A stretch of DNA of 64,000 bases from Myxococcus guangdongensis (GCF_024198255.1 NZ_JAJVKW010000002.1:1-64000); one strand, 5' to 3'. Positions 8,125 to 14,975 are shown, counted from the stretch's first letter. A program made the numbers and translations. The notes: a model not told the origin generated them from the sequence alone.

Positions 8125-8428
8125 AGAGCGACATCTTGCTCATCAAGGCTGCGGCCCAAGTGGTGGTCGGCTCGTGGACCGGCGCGGTGGATGCGAACGG
8201 AGCTCCGGGCAACGGCTACGGGATGCTGCGCATGAAGGTGGGTGCAGAGTCGGGGAATATCCAGGTCGCAAGAAGGCCTACTTCGTGGCTGACGAGAACG
8301 CCGGCTCGGTAAAGGCGAAGCTCTACGACACCAAGTATGGTGACCACAGCGGCTCACTCACGGTCGAGGGCATCAAGATTCCTGCTGGCGCCATTCTCGA
8401 GGCACAGGTCGTCACGCAGGACGAGTAG
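8125..8428 (+). pseudogene. C-terminal gene fragment, frameshifted, unknown family
   Basis: Two frames together give one plausible protein tail: ESDILLIKAAAQVVVGSWTG and NGYGMLRMKVGAESGNI, then after a one-base shift near 8265 GRKKAYFVADENAGSVKAKL and LTVEGIKIPAGAILEAQVV up to the stop at 8428. The 5' part is missing where the IS2-type fragment ends. Family not recognised. It is a broken gene, probably cut by the insertion element. Confidence 0.55.
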
Positions 8429-8473
8429 CCTCCGAGCAGGGTGTCAGCTCGGCGATGAGATTTGAAATCATCG

Positions 8474-8835
8474 TCAGGCTCCTGGCCACGCCAGCTCGCG
8501 CTGGAGAAGCGAGTCCGCGGGCATCTCCACCTTCGCGGCCCGCGACGCGCGGAAGGCCTCGCCCACGACGCCGACGGCCGGATCCGCGAGCACACGGCCG
8601 TCCAGCCAGTAGCGGCTCTCCGTCTCCGCACGCAGGAGGCTCTGCACCCAGCCGGCGAGCATCGGCATCTGCTCCTCGACGTTGGCGCGTGGCAGCTTCG
8701 TACCGCGCGCCAGCATCACGCTGAAGAAGCCATGGACAGCACTCGCGCGGACAGTGAGGCCGCTGCACGCGGCCACTCCGCTCGCAAAGCTCGCGGCTTG
8801 GTTCCGCCACTGCCTCTCCTTCCTTCAGCTCATAT
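8474..8835 (-). pseudogene. Gene fragment, about 115 codons, no start
   Basis: The frame reads WRNQAASFASGVAACSGL, FFSVMLARGTKLPR, MPMLAGWVQSLLRAETESRY and VVGEAFRASRAAKVEMPADS, with core-like GC at third positions. The frame is closed by a stop codon just upstream of about 8835, and the first ATG (8776) lies inside the conserved-looking part. It is read as the 3' end of a lost gene. Family unknown. Confidence 0.4.
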
Positions 8836-8854
8836 GAGCCCTGCCGCAGCCGAG

Positions 8855-9295
8855 TTAGCAGCCGATCACGCCACCTGTAGAAACGATGTGCTGGTTACCG
8901 TTCCAGTTGATGCGGCCTTCAGCAGTGACGCAATTTCGAGGTGAGTTCACGCGGACTGGTCCGGCGTAGTAGGCGTACTGGTCGGCATCGACGATGATTG
9001 CCAGGGCGGCACCGCAACCACTGCCCGGATTGACGGTCGAGCACTTGGTCAATTGTACCTCTGTATACGTCATTACCCCGTATGCGGGCCCGAGACGGTT
9101 GAATCGCGCGCAATTGTTGCCGTTGCTCGGATTGTAATACACCACGAGCTCTCCAACCACGGTGCCACCCGCGAAAGCTGCCTTCCTGAAAATAAGATTT
9201 CCTCCGCAGTCGGCAGCCTGTGCGGATGATACCGGAACGACGAGGCCAATAATGGTGCCGAAAATCGCTGCGGACATGCTGACGCTTCGTTTCAT
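8855..9295 (-). CDS. Secreted protein similar to spore-associated protein A
   Basis: 146 residues from the ATG at 9295, which has a good ribosome-binding site (gagagga); an upstream in-frame ATG at 9355 would bury the signal peptide. Residues 1-28 are a clear Sec signal ending SSAQAA. The mature part, with VVYYNPSNGNNCARFNRL, then YAYYAGPVRV, NCVTAEGRI and a final Cys, follows the pattern of the small secreted SpaA proteins known from Streptomyces, with conserved Cys pairs likely forming disulfides. The function of that family is unknown. The gene stands alone, between gene fragments, and may have been acquired. Confidence 0.6.
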   Translation of the reverse strand: MKRSVSMSAAIFGTIIGLVVPVSSAQAADCGGNLIFRKAAFAGGTVVGELVVYYNPSNGNNCARFNRLGPAYGVMTYTEVQLTKCSTVNPGSGCGAALAIIVDADQYAYYAGPVRVNSPRNCVTAEGRINWNGNQHIVSTGGVIGC

Positions 9296-9667
9296 GAACG
9301 ATCCTCTCAAGGTTAGCGAACGCATCCGTAGTTTCTTCGCCGGCGCGCCCAACATGCCACAAACCGCTTAATCCCACTAGCCGCAACAGACGACTCGTCG
9401 CGCGTAGGCCTACTTGATGATATGCATAGGCATCGTCGACATCGGAGGAATGTATGGGTCCGCTCACAAACGATTTGTCCATGAGAGGCGCTCGCTCCCT
9501 AGGAAAGCAGACGAGCAGGGCAGACAAGGCGATCGACTGCCGAACACGGTGATGGAGTTGGGAAGTATGCAGTCGCAAGCTGAGGCAGCAGAGACCTGAC
9601 GCAGTAAGCCAGACAACGCCAGGGCAGGCAGTAGAAGAGGACCAGACCGAGCACGCCGGGCACTCGC
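9296..9667. other. Stretch without a supported gene
   Basis: Lower GC than the surroundings in its left part. Open frames here are short and lack recognisable sequence. It probably carries the promoter of the SpaA-like gene next to its start at 9295; nothing else is seen. Confidence 0.4.
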
Positions 9668-9988
9668 GACACTTCGCACGCGGTACAGCCCCGGCGCCGT
9701 CACCCGCACCGTGGCCATGCCGCTGCCCTGGCGGTTGAGGTCCGCCGTCCCACGCAGCCACCGCACGCGCCTCTCAGCGCCCGCGGACTGGAGCTCAGCA
9801 ACCCCACCCCGCCTCTCGTGGACGAATACCTCCACCGTCAGCTCCCGCCGGCCGTCGTCCTCCTTCTCCACATCCCGCGTCAGCCGCATCCGCATGGGGG
9901 CCACCTCCGACACCAGTAGGCGTTGGGTGCGAAGGAGGGGCAATCCCCCGAGGGAGGTAGGCGTCGGCAGCTTCATGACGCTCACCAA
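9668..9988 (-). pseudogene. Gene fragment of unknown family
   Basis: About 100 codons read like protein: LPLLRTQRLLVSEVAPMRMR, RELTVEVFVHERRGGVAELQ, RRVRWLRGTADLNRQGSG and MATVRVTAPGLYRVR. The frame then runs into sequence that no longer looks coding. It directly follows the broken ExbB-like gene in the same direction. It may be the remaining tail of a second lost gene of that operon. I cannot name it. Confidence 0.35.
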
Positions 9989-10074
9989 GTCGTGAAGGAG
10001 TGCGGGGCCCTAGCTCGGCGGGGAGGCGGATATCCCACCTAGCGGCCACAGAAGGGCAGCAGCCTCGCTCGTCC

Positions 10075-10644
10075 TCGGCGTCGACCTCCAGCACCGTCTG
10101 CTGCATGGCGCCGCCCTTGGCGGTGAGCGAGCCCAGGTCATTGAAGGCCTTGATGATGCCGAGCACCGTCCCGAACAGGCCAATGAAGGGGTCGTCGTTG
10201 CCCAGCGTGCCCAGGAAGGACAGGAAGCGCTCGTACTGGGGGCGCTCGCGCGCCACGGTGGAGGCGATGACCTGCTCCACGGTGTCGGCGCCCTGGGACG
10301 CGGACGCCAGGGCCTCCCAGATGACGGCGGCCTCCATGCCACGGTGCTTCCCCACCGCCTCCAGCCCCCCACGCCAGCCGCACCGCCAGGAGCTCCGAGT
10401 CCGGAAGCCGGTGGCGCGCGAAGTAGACGGAGCGCTCCAGCATGACGGCGATGGACAACATGGACAGGACGACGAGCACCCACAACACCCACTCGGCGCT
10501 GGTGAGCGTCACCCCCAGCAGCTTGCCGCTGAGCCACCCCAGATGCTCGGCGGGAACCTGCGCGGGTACGAACAAAGACAGGGTGATTTCCGCTCGATAG
10601 ATGCGGTGCGCGAAGGGACCACCGCCCCCACTGGAAAGTGTCAC
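10075..10644 (-). pseudogene. ExbB/TolQ/MotA-type proton channel, broken
   Basis: The first part from 10644 gives [20 protein letters not shown] (first membrane segment) and [15 protein letters not shown]. At the C6 run at 10365-10370 the frame shifts by one, and continues [40 protein letters not shown] and [20 protein letters not shown]. After MQQTV, where ExbB proteins continue with their third membrane segment, the similarity ends. So it is both frameshifted and truncated. A homopolymer sequencing error could explain the shift but not the missing end. An intact exbB lies at 62992-63675. Confidence 0.75.
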
Positions 10645-10832
10645 CTCGAACGTTCCGGGGAGAAGACCCGGCGCGACCGGTCCTCTTGTCCCGCGGGCCG
10701 AGTTCCCAAGTCAGGCCTGACCCCGTCTTGGAATGAGGGCTTTGCTTGCCACGCCTGGAGTCAGGCTTGCCCTTACCAACCCCCCATGTCTGAATTCCAA
10801 CCCGCCCCTTTCCCTTATCAGGAGAAGCCCCC

Positions 10833-12419
10833 ATGTCTTCCATTCCCTATCAGCGTCATGGATTGTCCATCCTGTCGCTGCTCTCCGTCATCGTCCTGGC
10901 AGGCTGCGGAGCCGAACCCGACCTCACAGCGAGCGAGTCCCGGAGCACGGCGCCCGCGGAGTGGGCCGCGTGGCCCCGAGCCGCCCTGGAGCGCTCCGCG
11001 GCCGAGGTCGAAACGCCCTCCCAGTCGCGCCTGTCGGAGCAGGCGTTGCGCGTGCGGGATGAGGCAAGGCTTGTCACCTCCCATGGAATGGCGGTGGACC
11101 TGACGGTGGGCACCGCTTCGGCGCCCACCGCTGAGCGGGCGTTGGCGGCGCTCGCGGCCTGCCAGCCGAATGCCTGGGCCGTTCAGCCGCAGGTGGCGCC
11201 CGGGAGGATCCTGGCCGGTGTCGCCTACGGCGACGGCCTCTATGTGGCGGTGGGAGACAGCGGGGAGATCCTCACCTCCGGCAATGGGACGGCCTGGAGC
11301 GACCTGTCCACCGCTTCAAGCCCCTTCTCCTATCTGGACGTGGCGTACGACGGGGGCGGGACCTTCGTCGCGGTGGGGACCGAAGGGCGCATCTCGCTGT
11401 TGAGCGGGCCGGTCACGGGGACCGTGTCCTTCGGTTCGGGCTTCGTGTTCGGCCACGTGGCCTATGGCAACGGAGCCTGGGTCGTCACGGGGGGATACCT
11501 GGACGCCAGCTTCCGTTGGTACTCGTTGATCATCGCGTCGACGGACGGAGGGCTCTCCTGGAACGTCGTCAGCTCCATCCCCGCGTCGGGAGCGACCACT
11601 GTGGGCCGTGGCGTCGCGTTCGGGAATGGCGTGTTCGTCGTGACGGGCCCGACGGGCGACGTCTACTCCTCGTCCGATGGGACGACCTGGTCCTATGCCG
11701 CCTACGTGCCCGGCGCGGACTTCAAGTTCGTCGCCTCCGGCGGGGGGCAGTTCGTGGGGGGCACCTCGAATGGAAGGATCTACAAGTCCACCACGGGGCA
11801 GTCGTGGTCCCTGGATGCGACGCCCAGCACCCTGGCCTGGTTCAGTGGCGCGTATCTGGATGGCGTCTGGGTCCTCGTCGGCCAGGGAGGACAGATCGCG
11901 AGTTCGACAGGCTCCGGGTCGTGGGTGAGCCGGAGCTCGGGGACGTCGAACAGCCTGGAGACGGTGACCGCGGGACCGGCGGCCTGGGTGAGCGTGGGCA
12001 CATCCAACCCGGGCAATCAGCGGATCGTGACCTCGTCCTGCCCGTTGCCCGACCTGGCCCCCTTCACGCCGTCCGGCTGGTCCGCGCCCATCGTGGTGTC
12101 CAACCAGCCCGGGACGAGCACGAACAGCGCCGTCATCACGACGGCACAGTCGGTCTACATCGACCTGGCCTGGGCCAACTTCGGCAACGCCGACGCGGGG
12201 CCCTTCACCGTCCTGCTCACGCTGCAGGGCAGCTCCCTGGTCACCGCGTCCTCCACCGGCCTCCTGTCGCTGTCGGGCCAGGGGGTGACGGACATCCAGC
12301 TGAATCCCCTGCCCGCGGGCACCTACACCCTCACCATGCGCGTGGATGATGGCAATGCCGTCCAGGAGAGCAACGAGGCGAACAACAGCTACACGCGGAC
12401 CTTCTCCGTGAGCCCCTGA
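10833..12419 (+). CDS. Lipoprotein with propeller-like repeats and a CARDB domain
   Basis: 528 residues, starting at an ATG with aggagaag before it. The signal LLSVIVLAGC gives a lipobox with Cys about residue 26. From about 120 to 400 it carries repeats of the type GVAYGDGLYVAVGDSGEILT, VAFGNGVFVVTG and SSDGTTWS, as in BNR/photosynthesis-stability-like beta propellers. The last 110 residues (PDLAPFTPSGW to VQESNEANNSYTRTF) form a CARDB-type Ig-like domain. Probably exposed on the cell surface and involved in binding or adhesion; the ligand is unknown. It stands alone on the plus strand, just before the second tRNA block. Confidence 0.7.
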   Translation: MSSIPYQRHGLSILSLLSVIVLAGCGAEPDLTASESRSTAPAEWAAWPRAALERSAAEVETPSQSRLSEQALRVRDEARLVTSHGMAVDLTVGTASAPTAERALAALAACQPNAWAVQPQVAPGRILAGVAYGDGLYVAVGDSGEILTSGNGTAWSDLSTASSPFSYLDVAYDGGGTFVAVGTEGRISLLSGPVTGTVSFGSGFVFGHVAYGNGAWVVTGGYLDASFRWYSLIIASTDGGLSWNVVSSIPASGATTVGRGVAFGNGVFVVTGPTGDVYSSSDGTTWSYAAYVPGADFKFVASGGGQFVGGTSNGRIYKSTTGQSWSLDATPSTLAWFSGAYLDGVWVLVGQGGQIASSTGSGSWVSRSSGTSNSLETVTAGPAAWVSVGTSNPGNQRIVTSSCPLPDLAPFTPSGWSAPIVVSNQPGTSTNSAVITTAQSVYIDLAWANFGNADAGPFTVLLTLQGSSLVTASSTGLLSLSGQGVTDIQLNPLPAGTYTLTMRVDDGNAVQESNEANNSYTRTFSVSP

Positions 12420-12558
12420 GCGGATGGCGAGCGGCCGATGGCAGCAAGGGTGCCACCCGCCACTGGCGGGCGAACCACAGCAGCGAAGCTCAAATAATCG
12501 GGCCTTGTCAGGAACGAAAACCACCCGCCGTAGAGTTTCCCCGAAAGGAGCGGCGACC

Positions 12559-12717
12559 ATGACGATGTTGACGATGCGGACGAACCCGATGAAGCGCAGC
12601 AATCTCGACAACCTCTGGTCCCAGTTCAGCGCCGCCTCCGGCTCCCTTGTGAGCTTCGCCACGAAGTCCCTCGTGGGATTCGACCGGCTCGGCGCCCATC
12701 CGCCCGTACCCTGCTGA
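12559..12717 (+). CDS. Small protein, 52 aa, paralogue of 3592-3753
   Basis: ATG at 12559 after aaaggag. Starts MTMLTMRTNPMKRSN and ends HPPVPC. Like its paralogue it has a basic Met/Thr/Asn-rich N-terminus, LWSQF in the middle and a proline-rich end with a terminal Cys. Most changes between the copies leave the frame intact. It heads the tRNA array. Function unknown; it could be a structural peptide, a regulator, or a leader whose translation reports charging of the downstream tRNAs, but only the conservation is observed. Confidence 0.6.
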   Translation: MTMLTMRTNPMKRSNLDNLWSQFSAASGSLVSFATKSLVGFDRLGAHPPVPC

Positions 12718-12752
12718 CGCTCGCGCTCCTTCACTGGCGCGCCAAGCCACGC

Positions 12753-12787
12753 AGAGGCCGGGCTCCCATCCAGGGGACCCGGCCTCT
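12753..12787 (+). terminator. Conserved hairpin between small gene and tRNA array
   Basis: The 10-bp stem AGAGGCCGGG/CCCGGCCTCT is identical to that at 3789-3823. It separates the small protein gene from the tRNA promoter. Confidence 0.6.
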
Positions 12788-12927
12788 CGGCGTTCTGGGC
12801 CCCTCTTCTTCCGAAAAATCGAGCAGCCGGGAAGACGCGCGGGCCTGTAGCGCCCGAGCCCGACAGGGCACGTGGTCGCACGTGAGAAATCCCGTTCGAG
12901 CCTTCGTACCCGACAGCATCCAGGTCT

Positions 12928-12955
12928 CTGACAACTGAATCGTCGTGGTGAATGT
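12928..12955 (+). promoter_or_regulatory. Candidate promoter of the tRNA array
   Basis: CTGACA (12928-12933), 16-bp spacer, GAATGT (12950-12955), 37 bp before tRNA-Lys. Same as at 3963-3990. The short gaps between the following tRNAs suggest one long transcript from here. Confidence 0.45.
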
Positions 12956-12991
12956 ATGCCGCCCGCGAGCATCCGGGGCGGCGAGCAATCT

Positions 12992-13062
12992 GCCTCCGTA
13001 GCTCATTGGAAGAGCATCCGCCTCTTAAGCGGACGGCGAGGGTTCGAATCCCTCCGGAGGTA
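12992..13062 (+). tRNA. tRNA-Lys (CTT), copy 2
   Basis: Identical over 71 nt to 4027-4097; anticodon loop CTCTTAA. First tRNA of the array. Confidence 0.9.
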
Positions 13063-13085
13063 CTCACACAACAAACGCAGCACAT

Positions 13086-13157
13086 TTCCCGGTAGCTCAA
13101 TGGCGGAGCAGGCGGCTGTTAACCGCAAGGCTGAGGGTTCGAGTCCCTCCTGGGAAG
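13086..13157 (+). tRNA. tRNA-Asn (GTT), copy 2
   Basis: Acceptor TTCCCGG with CTGGGAA plus G; anticodon loop CTGTTAA. Relative to 4120-4191 the acceptor pair 2-71 changed from C-G to T-A on both sides, and 27-43 from A-G to G-A. Confidence 0.9.
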
Positions 13158-13167
13158 CTTCACATCT

Positions 13168-13240
13168 GCCGACCTGGCGTAGGTGGTCCGCGCGCCCGTC
13201 TGAAGAGCGGGAGGACTCGGTTCGATTCCGAGGGTCGGCA
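13168..13240 (+). tRNA. tRNA-Phe (GAA)
   Basis: 73 nt: acceptor GCCGACC with GGTCGGC plus A; D stem GCGT/GCGC; anticodon stem CCCGT/GCGGG around CTGAAGA (anticodon GAA); T arm CTCGG-TTCGATT-CCGAG. Position 8 is T, position 9 is G. The D arm is unlike ordinary tRNA-Phe. Confidence 0.75.
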
Positions 13241-13263
13241 CTCGCAGCACGTTTCATCTTCAT

Positions 13264-13331
13264 AGGCCGCGCTCCGGGAGCAGCTTGGAATCCAAATCCG
13301 AGCGTGCGGGGTTCAACTCCTCGGCGGCCTG
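13264..13331 (+). tRNA. tRNA-Trp-like (CCA) with minimal D arm
   Basis: Acceptor AGGCCGC with GCGGCCT is perfect. The anticodon stem TTGGA/TCCGA encloses ATCCAAA, giving anticodon CCA (Trp). The T arm is CGGGG-TTCAACT-CCTCG. The D arm is only GCTC-CGG-GAGC, with a 3-nt loop and no spacer nucleotides 8 and 9, so the core is 67 nt. The usual D-loop/T-loop contact through GG is hard to form. It may be a degraded gene or a specialised tRNA-like RNA. Confidence 0.6.
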
Positions 13332-13338
13332 TCTTCTT

Positions 13339-13412
13339 GCCCCTGTAGCTCAACTGGTAGCAGCACCGGTTTCGTAAACCGGGGGTTGTCGGTTCGAACC
13401 CGACCGGGGGCA
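13339..13412 (+). tRNA. tRNA-Thr (CGT)
   Basis: 74 nt: acceptor GCCCCTG with CGGGGGC plus A; anticodon stem CCGGT/ACCGG around TTCGTAA (anticodon CGT); T arm GTCGG-TTCGAAC-CCGAC. The D stem GCTC faces CAGC, leaving one C-C mismatch. Confidence 0.8.
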
Positions 13413-13433
13413 CTGTTTCACGCGAGTCATCAT

Positions 13434-13504
13434 GGGTCCGTAGCTCAATGGGAGAGCACTCGGTTTGCACCCGAGCGGTCCGGGTTCGAGTCCCGGCGGT
13501 TCCA
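13434..13504 (+). tRNA. tRNA-Ala (TGC)
   Basis: 71 nt: GGGTCCG with CGGTTCC plus A, containing one T-T mismatch at 4-69; D stem GCTC/GAGC; anticodon stem CTCGG/CCGAG around TTTGCAC (anticodon TGC); T arm CCGGG-TTCGAGT-CCCGG. G3-T70 is a G-U pair, the identity element of alanine tRNAs. Confidence 0.85.
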
Positions 13505-13510
13505 CTTCTT

Positions 13511-13584
13511 GCCCTTGTAGCTCAGTGGATGAGAGCGCACGGTTCCGAACCGTGAGGCCGCAGGTTCAATCCCTGCCAGGGGCA
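13511..13584 (+). tRNA. tRNA-Arg (CCG)
   Basis: 74 nt, well formed: GCCCTTG with CAGGGGC plus A, D stem GCTC/GAGC, anticodon stem CACGG/CCGTG around TTCCGAA (anticodon CCG), T arm GCAGG-TTCAATC-CCTGC. Confidence 0.85.
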
Positions 13585-13598
13585 CTGTTTCTCCTCAC

Positions 13599-13673
13599 GC
13601 TCCTGTAGCTCAGCGGAATCAGAGCACGCGCGTCCTAAGCGCAAGGTCGCAGGTTCGAATCCTGCCGGGAGCA
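13599..13673 (+). tRNA. tRNA-Arg (CCT)
   Basis: 75 nt: GCTCCTG with CGGGAGC plus A, D stem GCTC/GAGC, anticodon stem CGCGC/GCGCA around GTCCTAA (anticodon CCT), T arm GCAGG-TTCGAAT-CCTGC. The 27-43 pair is a C-A mismatch. Confidence 0.85.
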
Positions 13674-13694
13674 TCTGCGCGGTTCACTTCTTCT

Positions 13695-13765
13695 TGCGGT
13701 GTGGGGTCGGTGCCCCACTGGGCCTCATAAGCCCGGCCTCCAGGGTTCGACTCCCTGCTCCGCAA
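13695..13765 (+). tRNA. tRNA-Met-type (CAT)
   Basis: 71 nt: TGCGGTG with CTCCGCA (one T-T mismatch), compact D arm with a GGGG/CCCC stem and a short loop, anticodon stem TGGGC/GCCCG around CTCATAA (anticodon CAT), T arm CAGGG-TTCGACT-CCCTG. CAT could be Met or an Ile tRNA modified to read ATA. Short D loop is unusual. Confidence 0.7.
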
Positions 13766-13775
13766 CTCGTCTTTC

Positions 13776-13848
13776 GCACGCCGAGCCAGCTGGAGACGGC
13801 GACGGTCCCACACACCGTTCTCGCCGGGTTCGATCCCCGGGGCGTGCA
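13776..13848 (+). tRNA. tRNA-Val (CAC) with C33
   Basis: 73 nt: GCACGCC with GGCGTGC plus A; anticodon stem ACGGT/ACCGT around CCCACAC (anticodon CAC); T arm CCGGG-TTCGATC-CCCGG. Position 33 is C instead of the near-universal T, and position 8 is G. Stems are intact, so this is not random decay. Confidence 0.7.
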
Positions 13849-13866
13849 CTCTGTCCTCGAAGTCCT

Positions 13867-13940
13867 GCCGGTGTAGCCCAATAGGTAGAGGTGCCAGGTC
13901 GAGAACCTGGAGGTTGCGGGTTCGACTCCCGCCGCCGGCA
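13867..13940 (+). tRNA. tRNA-Leu-type (GAG), short variable loop, C33
   Basis: 74 nt: GCCGGTG with CGCCGGC plus A; anticodon stem CCAGG/CCTGG around TCGAGAA (anticodon GAG); T arm GCGGG-TTCGACT-CCCGC. Bacterial tRNA-Leu normally has a long variable arm; here it is only AGGTT. Position 33 is C. Charging identity is uncertain. Confidence 0.65.
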
Positions 13941-13981
13941 TTGTTGTCGTCGTCGCAGGTCAGCAGGAACTCCCGAAGTCC

Positions 13982-14055
13982 GTCCGCGTAGCCCAAACGG
14001 GAGAGGCCGCCGGCTCAAACCCGGCCCAGTGCGAGTTCGACTCTCGCCGCGGATA
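13982..14055 (+). tRNA. tRNA-Leu-type (CAA), short variable loop
   Basis: 74 nt: GTCCGCG with CGCGGAT plus A; D stem GCC/GGC; anticodon stem GCCGG/CCGGC around CTCAAAC (anticodon CAA); T arm GCGAG-TTCGACT-CTCGC. The variable loop is 5 nt (CCAGT) instead of the long arm expected for Leu. Confidence 0.7.
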
Positions 14056-14075
14056 CAAACGAAAGGCGTTGCGTC

Positions 14076-14618
14076 ATGGAGACGCTGGTACTCAGTCAGT
14101 CCTTCGAGCCCGTCGCGCGGATTCCCTGGCAGCGCGCCGTCATGCTCATCTTCCAGGGCAAGGTCGAGGTGGTCGAGGAGTACGAGGACCGCTTCGTGCG
14201 CTCGGTGACGGTGGAGATTCGCATGCCGTCCGTCATCCGGTTCTTCCGCGGCCTTCGCAAGGGGCCCAAGGGCGTGAAGTTCAGCCGGGAGAACGTCTAC
14301 GTGCGAGACCACTGCCGCTGCCAGTACTGCGGCCTGAAGGTGTCGCGCGCGGAGGCCACGTATGACCACGTGGTGCCCCGCGCCCAGGGTGGCCGCACCA
14401 CCTGGGACAACGTCGTCATCGCCTGCGTGCCCTGCAACCAGAAGAAGGGCAACCGGACGCCGGAGCACGCGAAGATGGCGCTGCGCTGCGCCCCGGTGAA
14501 GCCCAAGAAGTTGCCGGACACCCTGCACCTGTCGTTCGTCTTCGACAAGGGCATGCCCATGTCGTGGGCCAAGTTCCTCAGGGACGTGGCGTACTGGCAT
14601 GGCGAGCTGGAGTCCTGA
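14076..14618 (+). CDS. HNH endonuclease inside the tRNA array
   Basis: 180 residues. The C-terminal half is a zinc-type HNH domain: CQYC (82-85), YDHVVPRAQGG with His98, DN at 111-112, CVPC (117-120) and NQKKGNRTP. The first 75 residues (METLVLSQSFEPVARIPWQR and MLIFQGKVEVVEEYEDR) form the N-terminal part seen in a family of stand-alone chromosomal HNH proteins. Enzymes of this class cut DNA using one metal ion; the target is unknown. It begins 20 bp after tRNA-Leu(CAA) and ends 165 bp before the first tRNA-Ser, all in the same direction, so it probably shares the array transcript. It could be part of the system or a homing-type passenger. Confidence 0.85.
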   Translation: METLVLSQSFEPVARIPWQRAVMLIFQGKVEVVEEYEDRFVRSVTVEIRMPSVIRFFRGLRKGPKGVKFSRENVYVRDHCRCQYCGLKVSRAEATYDHVVPRAQGGRTTWDNVVIACVPCNQKKGNRTPEHAKMALRCAPVKPKKLPDTLHLSFVFDKGMPMSWAKFLRDVAYWHGELES

Positions 14619-14634
14619 GCTCCCCCGAGTGAAG

Positions 14635-14722
14635 GAGGTCCGCCAGAGGCGGGCTTCCGTCCCCTTCGTCTCCGCCCGCGCGGGTGACGGGGGATGAGGA
14701 GGTCCGCCAGAGGTGGACCTCC
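14635..14722 (+). repeat. Two related hairpins after the HNH gene
   Basis: The string gaggtccgccagaggcgg (14635-14652) recurs as gaggtccgccagaggtgg (14699-14716). The second copy forms a perfect stem GGAGGTCC/GGACCTCC (14698-14722); the first forms CCGCC/GGCGG around AGA. The same GCCAGAGG core returns in the D arm of the following tRNA-Ser. These may be processing signals, or relics of Ser-type D arms. Confidence 0.5.
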
Positions 14723-14783
14723 CGCCCGGAGGAAGCTCCCCGCGCGCCGGCAGGCGGGAGCGCCGCTGCCGGCACATTTTCCT

Positions 14784-14869
14784 GGAAGACCGACGCCAGA
14801 GGCTGGCGGCCCGTTTCGAAAACGGTGCGGGTGCATGACGCGCTCGGGGTTCGAGTCCCCTGTCTTCCG
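14784..14869 (+). tRNA. tRNA-Ser (CGA)
   Basis: 86 nt: GGAAGAC with GTCTTCC plus G; D arm GCCAG-AGG-CTGGC with a tight loop; anticodon loop TTCGAAA (anticodon CGA) on stem CCGT/ACGG; long variable region as expected for Ser; T loop TTCGAGT. Confidence 0.75.
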
Positions 14870-14878
14870 CTGTCTCTT

Positions 14879-14963
14879 GGAGCATGCAGGCCGGGTGGCC
14901 GGCCGCCCGGCTGGAAATCGGGAGGGCCCTTCGGGGCTCGTGGTTCGACTCCACCCTGCTCCG
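14879..14963 (+). tRNA. tRNA-Ser (GGA)
   Basis: 85 nt: GGAGCAT with CTGCTCC plus G (last pair mismatched); anticodon stem CCCGG/TCGGG around CTGGAAA (anticodon GGA); variable arm GGGCCC-TTCG-GGGCTC; T arm GTGG-TTCGACT-CCAC. Class II, as expected for Ser. Confidence 0.8.
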
Positions 14964-14975
14964 GTCTGTCTCTTT

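Larger units (their letters stand above)
12485..13157 (+). repeat. Duplicated tRNA block, copy 2
   Basis: Counterpart of 3518-4191: leader, small protein, hairpin, promoter motif, tRNA-Lys and tRNA-Asn in the same order and spacing. This copy runs on into the large tRNA array and is therefore probably the original locus, with copy 1 derived from it. Everything between the copies is accessory or broken. Confidence 0.85.

Noticed and set aside
10075-10644. Functional second ExbB
   Set aside because: Frameshift in a C6 run plus loss of the C-terminal membrane segment.
14619-14783. A tRNA between HNH and tRNA-Ser(CGA)
   Set aside because: No T-loop consensus; only hairpins are present.
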